A stretch of DNA of 64,000 nucleotides from positions 1-64,000 of the forward strand of contig CAWAOX010000006.1 of NCBI GenBank assembly GCA_963783835.1, in the 5' to 3' direction. A model generated the notes under the pieces. The model saw nothing but the letters and a program-made list of their open reading frames with translations. It made no database searches and was not told the origin of the DNA. Made by a program: the position numbers and the translations under genes. The stretch's first letter is position 1. Each line of letters opens with the position of its first letter. Shown in pieces: positions 52,040 through 62,275 of this stretch. This DNA comes from CAIQPS01 sp963783835 (GTDB lineage Bacteria > Actinomycetota > Thermoleophilia > RBG-16-64-13).

Positions 52040-53014
52040 CTAGTAAGCGTGGGCTTTGGGAAGAAGGGGCCGGTAGATCCCGACCTTGAGCACGCCGTAC
52101 TTCAGGGAGAAGGCCCCGATCGTGTGGCAGATGATCGCGAATACCAGCAGTCCGGTAGCAGCTTCCTCGCCGGTGAAATAGCTCGCGATCGAGATGCCGA
52201 GCGGAACGATGATCCCGAGGACCACGATGCCGAGCCAGAACACCCAGGCGAGTCGCCCGCGGATGAGCTCCCTCACCGACAATTCCGCCGTGGCGGACTG
52301 GTAGTTCGCGTTGACCAAGTAGGCCACGATGAGCAGGGAGTTGATGATCAGCATGATCCGGGTGGCCGATTCCGCCGTCGGTATGACGTCCTGTCCCGTG
52401 ACCAGCCCCACACCCATGATCAGCGCCAGACCGTCGGCCACACCCATGAACAGGAACACGATGGGGAGCAGGCCGGTGTTCCAGAAGGGGACGCTCTTGC
52501 AGTAACTCATGGCGAAGCCGCAGTAGACGGAGGTCATGACGCAGAAGACGCCGGCGAGCACCATGAAGACATAGTTGGCGGCCATGGCGCCGGAGGCGGC
52601 ATCCACCACTTCGTACGCGATGAGGCCCTGCAGGATCAACTGGACGGCCCCGAACGCGAGGAAGAGCATCGTGAAGACGATGCCCCGGGCGAACCAGGAG
52701 GTCCTCCACGCCTTGCTGAACGGCGGGAAGCTCTTCCAGAAGCGCCAGGGCTTCCCGAGGTAGGCCAGGTGCAGGGGCAACTTGAAGAGCGCGATCATGA
52801 TCCAGCCGAAAACGCCGCCCCAGAAGGCGGTCAGTGCGAACTCCTCCTGGAGGGCGAAGAAGAGCGACACCAGATAGAGGCCGGTGCCGAGGGCCGAAAA
52901 CACCTCTGCCAGCCAGACGAGCAGCCCCTTGCCTTCGATCCATTCGGTCTGGGCCATGGGCTTGACCATCCACTCATGCGTGACCATCCACTGACGAGCA
53001 GTCCTTGCATTCAT
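52040..53014 (-). CDS. NrfD/PsrC-like membrane subunit
   Basis: 324 residues, about eight to nine membrane helices, with NrfD-family features (LGTGLYLVSLFFAL, LGKPWRFWKSF). This family passes electrons between menaquinol and the Fe-S subunit. It sits between the Fe-S and Mo subunit genes in the same minus-strand operon, making a membrane-bound three-subunit reductase or dehydrogenase. Confidence 0.85.
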   Translation of the reverse strand: MNARTARQWMVTHEWMVKPMAQTEWIEGKGLLVWLAEVFSALGTGLYLVSLFFALQEEFALTAFWGGVFGWIMIALFKLPLHLAYLGKPWRFWKSFPPFSKAWRTSWFARGIVFTMLFLAFGAVQLILQGLIAYEVVDAASGAMAANYVFMVLAGVFCVMTSVYCGFAMSYCKSVPFWNTGLLPIVFLFMGVADGLALIMGVGLVTGQDVIPTAESATRIMLIINSLLIVAYLVNANYQSATAELSVRELIRGRLAWVFWLGIVVLGIIVPLGISIASYFTGEEAATGLLVFAIICHTIGAFSLKYGVLKVGIYRPLLPKAHAY

Positions 53015-53031
53015 GTGTAGTACCCCCCCGC

Positions 53032-53805
53032 CTACTCAGCGTTCTTTTTGGCGAGCTTCGGCTTGCTCGGCTCGTACACCGTGCTCAGGTGCTGGATGTG
53101 GCTCCCCGTCTGCGCTTCGACCGGGGCCTTGTTGTCGTTGCCGCCCAGCTTGTAGTCGATATAGAACACCGAGGGGTCGGTGCCGTACTCGGGATGCAAT
53201 ACAAAGCCGCTCTTGTCCCTGATCAGCTTGGAGACGTTGCTGTTCGGGTCGTCCAGGTCGCCGAAGGTGAGGGCCTTAGCCTGGCAGACATTGACGCAGG
53301 CCGGGGTGGCTTCCCGGTCGATGCCGGGCTTCAGGCCCTTCTCCGAGCCCGCGTCGATGCGCTCGTGGCAGAAGTTGCACTTCTCGGTGGTGCCCACTTG
53401 GTGCTTGTAGAGCTTCTCGCCCTTCTTCTCGAACGAGGTCTTCGGGTGACCCGGGAAGTGGCCGGGGTTCCTGGCCCTGGAGAGGTAGGTCCGGTTCTGG
53501 TAGGGGCAGGCGATGACGCAGTACCGGCAGCCGAAGCACTTGTCGGAATCGATCGCTACGATGCCGTCTTCCCGCTTGTGCGAGGCCTCGGTGGGGCAGG
53601 CGTCCACGCAAGGGGCGTCTTTGCACTGGTTGCAGCGGACAGGATAGGTGGAGACGTCGACGCGATAGCCCTCGTCCACCTCAAGGGCGATCAGTCTGGG
53701 CCACGTCACGCGAAGCGGCAGGAAGTGCTCGATGCGACACGCAGCTACGCAGGCATGGCATCGGGTGCACTTCGCGAGGTTGATGACCATCCCCCATCTC
53801 GCCAT
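53032..53805 (-). CDS. Four-cluster Fe-S subunit (DmsB/PsrB-like)
   Basis: 257 residues from the ATG at 53805 (GGGAGG upstream on the minus strand). It carries ferredoxin Cys sets: CTRCHACVAAC (C13, C16, C19, C23), CNQCKDAPCVDAC, CFGCRYCVIAC and CNFC with CVNVC. That is the normal set for four 4Fe-4S clusters in this family. It transfers electrons between the NrfD-like and Mo subunits. It is the first gene of the operon. Confidence 0.92.
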   Translation of the reverse strand: MARWGMVINLAKCTRCHACVAACRIEHFLPLRVTWPRLIALEVDEGYRVDVSTYPVRCNQCKDAPCVDACPTEASHKREDGIVAIDSDKCFGCRYCVIACPYQNRTYLSRARNPGHFPGHPKTSFEKKGEKLYKHQVGTTEKCNFCHERIDAGSEKGLKPGIDREATPACVNVCQAKALTFGDLDDPNSNVSKLIRDKSGFVLHPEYGTDPSVFYIDYKLGGNDNKAPVEAQTGSHIQHLSTVYEPSKPKLAKKNAE

Positions 53806-53844
53806 GGGCACCTCCCGGTAGGTAGAAGACCCTGCAGAAAAAAC

Positions 53845-53855
53845 TCATACCACGA
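53845..53855. promoter_or_regulatory. ATACCAC site upstream of the molybdoenzyme operon
   Basis: ATACCACGATA differs by one base from the right part (ATACCACTATA) of the GntR-type dyad at 35765. It lies 40 bases upstream of the Fe-S subunit start, within a gene-free AT-richer region (53806-54040) that also separates the divergent IclR gene. Confidence 0.35.
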
Positions 53856-54040
53856 TAGCATATGTACAGCCAGTAATATCAAGATAACGAGGAATGGAAT
53901 ACAACTGACACTTCATTCCCGTCGCGCATGGGTCGGTTGCCGCGCGTTTTCCGGTATACCGATATCACTCTTCATGCTACCATCAGGGAGCGGTTCAAGG
54001 GGTCGTTTTCCGCGACCACAGGGTTTGGGGGTTCGGCGGG

Positions 54041-54862
54041 ATGGCAAGGCCACGGACGAGAGAAGATCAGGGTGAAGGGCTGGCCGGCTCCGCGGAGGGC
54101 GCCTTTCTGGTCAGGGCGCTGGCCAAAGGCCTGACGGTACTCGGGCTCTTCGACGCCGAGAATCGGGAGTGGACTCTCGACGAGATCGCCGAACACGCCG
54201 GTCTGCCTCGCATGACGGCGTACCGGATGATCCGCACGATGGAATCGGCCCGGTACTTGGTGCGCGACCCCGTGACCAACCGCTACCATCTTGGTCCTGC
54301 GCTTCTTGCCGCTACGTATCTCTCCGAGGGGTACGCGGAACTGGTGGAGATCGCCAAGCCGTACCTGCGCGAACTGACGGAGAAGACAGGCGAATCGGCC
54401 ACCCTCGCCGTGGAAGTGGACGGCGTGGCGGTAAGCGTCGATCTGGTCGATACTCCTCGTCCCTTCCGGCGGGAGGTGGCCGTCGGCCGCATCATCGGCG
54501 ATACGGCCAATGCCAACGGAAAGGTCTTCGCCGCTTTCAAGAGCGGGAGCGAGAGGGCGGCCATCCTCGCGCAGCCCCATCCGCAGATCACTCCCAACAC
54601 CGTCACCGACCCCGCCGAGTTGGCGGCCGAGCTCGACGGCGTAGCGCAGGACGGCGTGGCCTTCGACATGGAAGAACGGAACACGGGCACGTGTGCGGTG
54701 GCGGCTCCGGTCCGCGATCAGCTCGGCAAAGTCATAGCCGCGCTCTCTATAGTGGTGCCGACGGGCCGCTTCGGTCCCGCCGAGCGGCCTCGCTACGCGG
54801 AGGCCGTCAAGGCCGCGGCCGATTCTCTCTCTGCATTTCTGGGGTATTCTCGGCGCGGCTGA
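54041..54862 (+). CDS. IclR-family regulator
   Basis: 273 residues: winged helix (WTLDEIAEHAGLPRMTAYRM, about 43-62) and the IclR effector domain (about 95-265; DGVAVSVDLVD, CAVAAPVRD). IclR regulators respond to small organic acids. It lies 38 bases upstream of the aldehyde oxidoreductase gene in the same direction and divergent from the molybdoenzyme operon, so either could be its target. The head (1-25) has no conserved features. Confidence 0.88.
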   Translation: MARPRTREDQGEGLAGSAEGAFLVRALAKGLTVLGLFDAENREWTLDEIAEHAGLPRMTAYRMIRTMESARYLVRDPVTNRYHLGPALLAATYLSEGYAELVEIAKPYLRELTEKTGESATLAVEVDGVAVSVDLVDTPRPFRREVAVGRIIGDTANANGKVFAAFKSGSERAAILAQPHPQITPNTVTDPAELAAELDGVAQDGVAFDMEERNTGTCAVAAPVRDQLGKVIAALSIVVPTGRFGPAERPRYAEAVKAAADSLSAFLGYSRRG

Positions 54863-54900
54863 GCGCCGCAAACGAACAGGGCATACAGGGGGGCACCTCG

Positions 54901-56764
54901 ATGGCTAACGGATACACGGGGAGACTGCTTTTCGTCGACCTGAGCAGCGGCGCGATCACTGAAGAGACTCGGGACGATGCCTTCTACCGGAAATGGATAG
55001 GGGGCGCCGGGCTTGCGGCGGCCACGATCCTGGAAAAGACCACCGCGGGCATCGATCCGCTGGGCCCGGAGAACATGCTGGCCTTCGCGACAGGCCCGCT
55101 CACCGGCACGGGGGTCTACGGCGGCGGCCGCTACACCGTCGCCTGCAAGTCGCCGCTCACCGGCGCCTGGGCCGATTCGAATTCGGGGGGCACCTGGGGG
55201 CCCGCGCTGAAGTTCGCCGGCTATGACGGACTGTTCGTGACCGGGGCGGCTGCCAGCCCGGTCTGCATCGTCATCGACAAGGGGAAGGCGAGCATCGTCC
55301 CCGCCGACGATCTGTGGGGCAAGGACACCTACGAGACCGAGGACGCCGTCCAGGAGAAACTCGGAGACCCGGGCACGTGGACGGTCACCTGCATCGGCCC
55401 GGCGGGCGAGAAGCTTTCGCTCCTGGCCGGCATAGTGAACGAGAAGGGCCGCATCGCCGCCCGTTCCGGAGTGGGCGCGGTCATGGGGTCCAAGAAGCTG
55501 AAGGCCGTCGCGGTCCGGGGAGCGAAGGGCGCCCGCGTCGGGGTCGCCGACAAGGAAGGTCTCAAGGCCATCCAGAAGCGCTACGGTCAGGAGCTCAAGA
55601 ACAGCCCGTTCCACAAGGGCCTGACCGCGGCCGGGACGGGAGGGGCGACCAGCTTCCTGCTCTCCATCGGGGACTGTCCGGCCGATAACTGGGCCACCAC
55701 CGGCACCGACGCCATGCCCACCTGCGACAAGCTCGACGCGGCCAAGATGGACGTCTACAAGCTCAATTCCTATGGCTGCCATACCTGCCCGGTGCGCTGC
55801 GGCGCCCTGATCCAGATCAGACGAGGGCCCCTTCGCCACCAAAGACGAGGTCCACCGCCCCGAATACGAGACCCTGGCCGCGCTGGGGCCCAACTGCCGC
55901 AATGACGAGGTCCAGGCGGTCATCAAGGGCAACGATATCTGCAACCGCTACGGCATCGACACGATGGGCGTCGGAGGCGCGGTGGCCTTCGCCATCGAGT
56001 GCTACGAGAACGGCCTCATCGACAAGGACGACACCGGCGGGCTGGAACTGAACTGGGGTAACCCGGAGGTCCTCGTCGCCCTCATCGAGCAGATCGGCGC
56101 CCGCGAGGGCCTGGGCGCGCTGCTCGCCGACGGCTCCAAGTACGCCGCGGAGAAGATCGGCAAGGGCAGCGAGCAATACGCGATGCACGTGGCCGGCCGG
56201 GCCATCCCGTTCCACGATCCGCGTCTCTCCCCGGCCATCGGCACGCACTACATCGCCGACGCCCAGCCGGCCAGCCACATGGGGCCGGCGCCGATGGCGG
56301 TGCTCGAAGGCGGCGGAGCGTTGGGCACCGACCCGCTGCTGACCTCCGACACGAGCAACACGTTCGGCGACTACGACAAGAAGGGCGACATCTACGTGCG
56401 CGGCGCCTCCTTCTACCAGCTCCTCAGCTCCGCCGGGCTCTGCGGCCTCTACGCTCAGTTCTATTCTCCGCCGGTGGTCGAGCTGATAGCTCCGGTCACG
56501 GGTTGGGATATGGACTGGGCCGAAGGGATCGACACCGCCAAGCGCATCCTCACCGCGCGGCAGGCCTTCAACACCCGGGAAGGGATCGACATGGAGACCT
56601 TCCATCTGCCCAAGCGGTTCCTCGAGCCGCTCGTGGCCGGTCCCGCGGCCGGCGGTACTCCGCCGCCGTTCGAGACCTTGCGGGAAGGTTACTACGCGGC
56701 GATGGGCTGGGACACCAAGACCGGAGCGCCCAGCAAGGAGACTCTCGCCGCGATGGGGATCTAA
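54901..56764 (+). CDS. aor: Aldehyde:ferredoxin oxidoreductase (tungsten type), one frameshift
   Basis: About 620 residues once the shift is bridged. N-terminal domain typical of AOR (FVDLSSGAITEETRDD, WIGGAGLAA, GPLTGTGVYGGGRY), Fe-S ligands C293-x2-C296-x3-C300, and a distal Cys in SAGLCGLYA. It oxidises aldehydes to acids with tungstopterin and reduces ferredoxin. After residue 306 the frame shifts by one extra base at about 55819 (ATC-A-GACGAG); the second part, from DEGPFATKDEVHRPEYET, continues in another frame to the stop at 56764. Sequencing error is more likely than decay. Confidence 0.88.
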
Positions 56765-56812
56765 GCTGCCCAGGCAACGCGGGCCGATCGCGGCCTACTC
56801 GCGCTGACTTTC

Positions 56813-56842
56813 GGGCCGGCTCGGGCATAGCCCAGCCGGCCC
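56813..56842. terminator. Hairpin between convergent aor and tetR genes
   Basis: GGGCCGGCT (56813-56821) pairs with AGCCGGCCC (56834-56842), and GGGC/GCCC pair inside with a one-base bulge and an ATA loop. It lies between two converging genes. Confidence 0.55.
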
Positions 56843-56851
56843 CGGGTCTTG

Positions 56852-57587
56852 TCACTCCCGACGCGTCTCCGGGTCGGTCCCGGTCTCCGCATCCGCGGCG
56901 GCTGCACCTGCGAGAGCGGTCTCCATGAACGACCGCCACGTGGCGAGGACGCTTCGCACATCCACACTGCCCGGTTCGGCGAGCAGTTGGACCGCCAGGC
57001 CGTCGGTGAGGGCAACGGTCATCGCGGCCAACTCGCGCACGACGGGCGGAGGATCGCCGGGCCGGTCGCCCCACAGCGCGCGGGCATTCACGTCGCGGTA
57101 ACCGCGATAGAGATCCGCCAATTGGCGTGTCATCCGCGGGTTCTCGAGAAGCCGGGGCAGGAGATCGAACAGAAGCCGGTACGAGGCCTCGTCGTCGACG
57201 ATGGCCTCCACCGTGTCCGCGACAACATCCAGACGGTCGTGCGTATCCGAGAGACCGGAAAGCCGCTGGCGGGCACGCCACAGCGTGTCGGATATCAGGC
57301 TGTCGGTGAGCGCCACCAGCAACCCGTCTCTTGGATCCGAAGTAGTAGCGCATAAGCGCCTTGTTCTCGCCGGCCTCTTGGCCGATGGCTTCGAGCGACA
57401 GAGAGTTGTAGCCGGAGCGCACCAGCAGGCGGTGGGCCGCATCGAGCAGCCGCTGAGCGGTGGGAGGTAGGTTGGGCTCGGCGCCGGGAAGCAGAGGCGC
57501 GCGCCCGGCGCGAGCCGTCGTTGCGACGTCGCGCTCTGCTCTTTCTGCGGCCGCGCCGGCATCCGATCTGGTGGGCTCCGCCGTCAT
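56852..57587 (-). CDS. TetR-family regulator, one frameshift
   Basis: About 244 residues after bridging one extra base at about 57329 (FGSK then DGLLVALTDS, the standard TetR YYFGSKxGLL block). HTH: LVRSGYNSLSLEAIGQEAGE. The C-terminal domain contains TMTVALTDGLAVQLLAEPG-like helices. It is divergent from the alanine dehydrogenase gene; two similar 20-base sites in the space between (57660 and 57802) are candidate operators. Confidence 0.8.
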
Positions 57588-57659
57588 CTGGCTCCCTCGT
57601 CATCCTCCGTTTGGCTCTCCTACATGCCCTAGCGAGGAATAGTACCATTGGCTTCAGTA

Positions 57660-57821
57660 TTAATCGATTGTTTAAACAAGGCGGCTCTCATGGTTCTGGC
57701 TCGCTGAGACCGTCCATTGGCCTAAACGCCCTATCATTGAACATATCAAGAACCAGCGACCGTGCTTGACGGAGCGTGGCAGGGCTGATATATAGAAGAT
57801 GTTAATCAACCGTATAAACAA
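57660..57821. promoter_or_regulatory. Two direct-repeat operator candidates between tetR and ald
   Basis: TTAATCGATTGTTTAAACAA (57660-57679) and TTAATCAACCGTATAAACAA (57802-57821) agree at 16 of 20 positions. The first contains the 12-bp palindrome TTGTTTAAACAA. This AT-rich divergent region is about 275 bases long with no gene. Confidence 0.55.
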
Positions 57822-57825
57822 CACT

Positions 57826-57845
57826 CGACTGTGGAAGCACAGTCG
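57826..57845 (+). promoter_or_regulatory. Small hairpin in the ald leader
   Basis: CGACTGTG (57826-57833) pairs with CACAGTCG (57838-57845) around GAAG, directly before the GGGGGGG ribosome-site region of alanine dehydrogenase. It may affect translation or mRNA stability. Confidence 0.4.
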
Positions 57846-57862
57846 CCACGGGGGGGACGGAC

Positions 57863-58971
57863 ATGATCGTCGGCGTTCCTAAGGAAGTCAAGAATCACGA
57901 GTACCGGGTGGCCATGGTGCCGGCCGGAGTCAAGAGCCTCGTCGAGGACGGGCACACGGTGCTGATCCAGGCCTCCGCGGGCGAGGGATCCGGCATCTCC
58001 GATGCCGAGTACACCGGTGCCGGAGCGCAGATCCGGCCGACGGCCGAGGCCGTCTACGCCGAAGCCGACATGATCGTCAAGGTCAAGGAGCCCCTTCCTC
58101 AGGAGTACCCGCTCCTGCGCAAGGACCAGATCCTTTTCACCTATCTCCATCTGGCGCCGGCGCCGGAACTCACGAAGGCGCTCCTCGATCGCGGCGTCAT
58201 CGGCATCGCCTACGAGACCGTGCAGTTGGACAACGGGTCGCTGCCTCTGCTGACTCCCATGAGCGAGGTGGCGGGCCGGCTCTCGATCCAGGTGGCCGCC
58301 CACTGGCTGCAGAAGGAGAACGGCGGCAGCGGCGTACTCCTGGGCGGCGTCCCGGGCACCCCGCCCGCGAACGTGGCCATCATCGGCGGCGGGACGGTGG
58401 GCATCAACGCCGCCAAGATGGCGCTGGGGATGGGAGCACATGTCACCATCCTCGATCTGAGCCTCGACAGGCTGCGATACCTGGACGACGTCCTGGGCGG
58501 CCGGCTGACCGTGCTGGCCTCGAACGACCTGAACGTCGAGAAGGCCGTGGTCGAAGCCGACGTGGTGGTCGGCGCGCTGCTGATCCCGGGCGCCAAGGCC
58601 AAGAAGGTCGTCACCAAGGTCCTTGATGTCGCGGATGCGCAAAGGCTCGGTCGTCGTCGACGTGGCCATCGACCAGGGCGGATGCGTGGAGGGCGCGGTC
58701 CCGACCACCCACCAGGACCCGGTCATAAGGATCGACGGCGTCACGCTGTTCTGCGTGGCCAACATGCCCGGCTGCGTGGCCCGCACGTCCACGTTCGCGC
58801 TGACCAACGCGACGTTCCCCTATGCGTCGAAACTCGCGAACCTGGGGTACAAGGCGGCCTTGAAGGCCGACCCGGCTCTGGCCAAGGGGCTGAACGTCCT
58901 GCAGGGCAAGCTCGGTGTCGAAAGCGGTGGCCGAAGGCGTCGGCATGGACTATACGGCGTACGAAATCTAA
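57863..58971 (+). CDS. ald: Alanine dehydrogenase, two frameshifts
   Basis: About 368 residues when two single extra bases are bridged (about 58619 after VVTK, and about 58914 after GKL). Typical Ald sequence: MIVGVPKEVKNHEYRVA start, HLAPAPELT, NAD motif GGGTVG, VDVAIDQGGC, ANMPGCVARTSTFALTNAT, and an end in GVGMDYTAYEI. It interconverts alanine and pyruvate plus ammonium with NAD. Beside a class III aminotransferase it can regenerate pyruvate as the amino acceptor and release ammonium. Confidence 0.9.
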
Positions 58972-59025
58972 GATTGTGCGAACGCGGCGTTGTTCGTGCC
59001 CTCGAGCCGAAAGGATGGGCGGCAG

Positions 59026-60404
59026 ATGATCTCCGAAGCCGAACTGATGGGACTCTCGTTCCCCGACGCTCCCAAGATGATCACCAAGGTGCCGGGGCCC
59101 AAGGTGGCGGCGCTCATGGAAGAGTCCGCCAAGTACGAGGCCTTCACCCGCGGCGGCGGGGGTTTTCCGGTCATCCTCGCCGAAGGGCATGGGCGCGACG
59201 GCCAAGGACGCCGACGGCAACCTCTATATAGACATGGCGGCCGGCGTGGCCGTCAACGCCGTGGGCCGGGGGCATCCCAAGGTGCTCGAGGCGATGCGCC
59301 GGCAGTGCGAGCTCATCATGCACACCACCGACATCACCAACCCCAAGCGCATCGAGCTGGCCAAGAAGGTCTCGGGCATCATGCCCGAGGGCCTGCGCGG
59401 CGATTGCCACACCTCGTTCTTCCAGGCCGGGTCCGACGCGGTGGAGACGGCCATCAAGTTCTCCCGCAAGCACACAGGCCGCACGCAGATCCTCGCCTTC
59501 CAGGGCGCCTACCACGGCGTGTGGTGCGGCACGGCCGCCCTCACCACCGGGTACAACTACCGCCATGGCTGGGGGCCGCTCATCGCCGGCGTCCAGCACC
59601 TCCCCTACGCCTACTGCTACCGCTGCCCGTTCAACATGACCTACCCCAACTGCGACGTGCAGTGCGGCAAGTACGTCGACTACGTGCTCAACACCCCGTA
59701 CACGGCGGCCGACGACGTCGCCGCGGTCATCATCGAGTCGCAGCAGGGCGAAGGCGGCTACGTCGCTCCGCCGCCGGAGTTCTTCCAGATCATCAAAGAG
59801 GCGTGCGAGAAGTACGGCTGCCTCTACGTGGCCGACGAGGTGCAGTCGGGAGCGGGCCGCACGGGCAAGATGTGGTGCATCGAGCACTCGGGAGTCAAGC
59901 CCGACATGCTCACCTGGGGCAAGGGCATGGGGGGCGACATCCCCATGGCAGGCCTTACCTACAGGGCCGAGATCGAGAAGAGCCTCCCCGAGGGGTCCCA
60001 GCCGAGCACCTTCGCGGGCAACGCCCTGGGGTGCGAGGTCTGCATGACCAACATCGACATCATCACCGATCCCGAGCTGGACCTTCTGGGCCGGGCCACC
60101 CAGCTCGGCGAGGAGATCCGGGGACGGTTCACCGACGCCATGCCGAACGTCAAGTGCATCGGAGAGGTGCGCGGCCGCGGGCTGATGATAGGCGTGGAGG
60201 TGGTGGCCGACCGCAAGACCAAGGAGCCGCTCGACCCGTCCAAGAGTCGGCGAGATCGCCTTCAAGCTGCTCAACAAGGGCGTCCTCATGACGCCGTGCG
60301 GCCGCTACGGCAACGTGTTCCGCTTCATGCCGCCGCTGACCGTCCCGCGCGAATACGCGTACAAGGCCACCGACATCATGATCGACATCCTCAAGGAGTA
60401 TTGA
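59026..60404 (+). CDS. Class III PLP aminotransferase (amine/4-aminobutyrate type), two frameshifts
   Basis: About 458 residues after bridging extra bases at about 59191 and 60245. It has GNLYIDMAAGVAVNAVGRGHP, FFQAGSDAVETAIKFSR, AFQGAYHG, the Cys-rich loop YCYRCPFNMTYPNCDVQC found in many 4-aminobutyrate and diamine transaminases, DEVQSGAGRTG and the PLP Lys in LTWGKGMGGD. It transfers the amino group of an amine or omega-amino acid to pyruvate or 2-oxoglutarate, giving an aldehyde. Neighbouring Ald and AOR complete the route. Confidence 0.87.
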
Positions 60405-60459
60405 GGCAAGGGACTGCTGAGGCGACGGTACTCAGGCAACTGACAGAGGGGGGCGGTCG

Positions 60460-61310
60460 ATGGGGGAATCGGCGCGCTGGATATCGGTGGGGGAGTTGGC
60501 CGAGGCCTTCGGCCCGGGCAACTACACCCCGCCGCCGACGGGAGACCTGGCCGGCTCGACTCACGTGCTTCACTTCGAGGACGGACGGGCGCTCGAGTAC
60601 CGGTTCCTGCCGGACTCGAAGGTCGCCTGGTTGGCGCCTGGGAGTGAAGGCGGGGCGGCCGTGGGGAGAGGGAGAGGCCGGCTACTTCGCTCTCAAGGTG
60701 CGGGACGGTCTGTACTTCGTCGACTTCGTGGCGCAAGCAGGAGCCGCCGACGAGCGTCAGCCTGATCCTCGACCTCGAGCAAGGGATAGCCACCGCTCTC
60801 GTCGCGGTGCTGCCGGACTCGCCCGACGTGGGCCAGTCGCTCGCGGCCCGCATCGCAGCCGGGCAGGAATTGACGGCGGTGGCCGCCGACGTTCTCGAGC
60901 GCCGCCGTGGACGCGCCGTTCACTGCCGGCACCCCGCGTCATCGGCCCACCGCGGAGCTTATCGGGCGCCGCGTGGAGTACACCTACAGCCCCACAGAGC
61001 GTTACGAGCACATCTATCTCAACGAGGACTTCTACACGTGGCAGTGCCTCATGGGGTCTGAGAAGGGCCTCGCCGACACCGACCGTTGCCACTACCTCAA
61101 GCTGGGGGAACAGCTCTACCTCTTCGTGTGGAGGGAAAAGATCGTCCCCACGCTGGGCGCGGTGGTGGCCGACTTCAGCGCCATGAGGACCATGGGGAAG
61201 ATCTTCGGCCACGCGCAGGACGGCTCCGGCGGAGTGGATCGGACTTCCCGGTCGGCGCCCATGCGCGACTGCTCAACGTGACCTCTCACGGGGAGGAGAT
61301 AGGCGCTTGA
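60460..61310 (+). CDS. MoaF-like protein, four frameshifts
   Basis: About 282 residues once shifts at about 60653, 60734, 60900 and 61238 are bridged. The N-terminal domain is LEYRFLPDSKVAWLAPGSEG, then WGEGEAGYFALKVRDGLYFVDF. The C-terminal domain has LIGRRVEYTYSPTERYEHIY, MGSEKGLADTDRC and LYLFVWREKIVPTLG. This is the MoaF family, known from the monoamine (moa) regulon of Klebsiella; its reaction is not established. Occurrence beside an amine transaminase and AOR fits an amine-degradation role. Confidence 0.8.
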
Positions 61311-61413
61311 GCAGCGACTTTTTCCTTCGTGGTACTCTGGACCCCACGGATGGCGCCCTCACTCGCCGGTGTGGGGCGGCCGGGGAATACCTACGACAGG
61401 TCTTGGGGGGAGA

Positions 61414-62275
61414 ATGAGCCAAGCACTGGTGACCGGGCTCAACGGGCTGTCCTACGCGTTCATCCTGTTCCTGCTGGCGGCCGGTTTCTCGCTGACGTTC
61501 GGCGTCATGGGCGTCCTCAACCTCGCTCACGGCGCCCTCTACATGCTGGGCGCTTACATCGGCATCCAGATAGTCAACACGCTCGACCTCTTCTGGTTGG
61601 CGATCATGGTGGCGGCCGCCGCTCTGGCGGTCATAGGGTACGCCCTGTACGCGTTCTTCCTGAAAAGACTCTACGGGAGGGTGCCCGAGCAAGGGGTGCT
61701 CACGATCGGAGTGCGCCATCATGATCGCCAACGTCGTCCTCTGGATCTGGGGGCCGCGGGCCAAGATCATGCAGACCCCGGATTTCCTCACGGGCGTGGT
61801 CACCATCGGCGGCTTGAGCTTTCCCATCTACCGGCTCTTCGTGTGCGGCGTCGGCGTGCTCGTCCTCGGTCTGCTCTGGTACATACAGGACAGGACGCGC
61901 GCCGGCGCCATCATCCGGGCCGGGATGGACAACAAGGACATGACGGTCAGCCTGGGCATCAACTACGGCCTCGTCAGCACGCTCGTGTTCCTGCTCGGCA
62001 TGGCCCTGGCCGGCGTCGCCGGCGTGATAGGGGCGCCCATCACCGGGGCCTACCCGTCCATGGGCGACAACCTCCTGCTGCTCACCCTGATCGTGGTGGT
62101 GGTCGGCGGCACCGGCTACATCCAGGGGACGATGCTGGGGGCGCTGGTCATCGGGCTCCTCGACACCTTCGGGAAGGCCTACATCCCGCAGGTCGCGCTG
62201 TTCTTCGCCTGGATCGTCTTCCTCGCCGTGCTGCTGATACGGCCGAGCGGGCTTATCGGTAGGAAGGTGTTCTGA
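61414..62275 (+). CDS. livH: LivH-type ABC permease, one frameshift
   Basis: About 286 residues; ATG at 61414 after GGGGGGAGA. LivH features: LSYAFILFLLAAGFSLTFGV, VLNLAHGALYMLGAY, and the C-terminal LIRPSGLIGRKVF. One extra base at about 61711 (after VLTIG) splits it; the second part resumes at CAIMIANVVLW. The stop overlaps the LivM start (TGATG). It is part of a second, unfused Liv importer, unlike the fused one at 28 kb. Confidence 0.87.

Noticed and set aside
50342..53020. Plus-strand open frame of 892 codons
   Set aside because: It is the antisense shadow of the molybdoenzyme operon. It has no recognisable domains, and the minus-strand genes have full motif sets and ribosome sites.
59189..61186. 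Single 665-codon plus-strand frame joining aminotransferase and MoaF
   Set aside because: It is an artefact of frameshifts. After about 60245 the aminotransferase continues in another frame, and the MoaF pieces appear in three frames.
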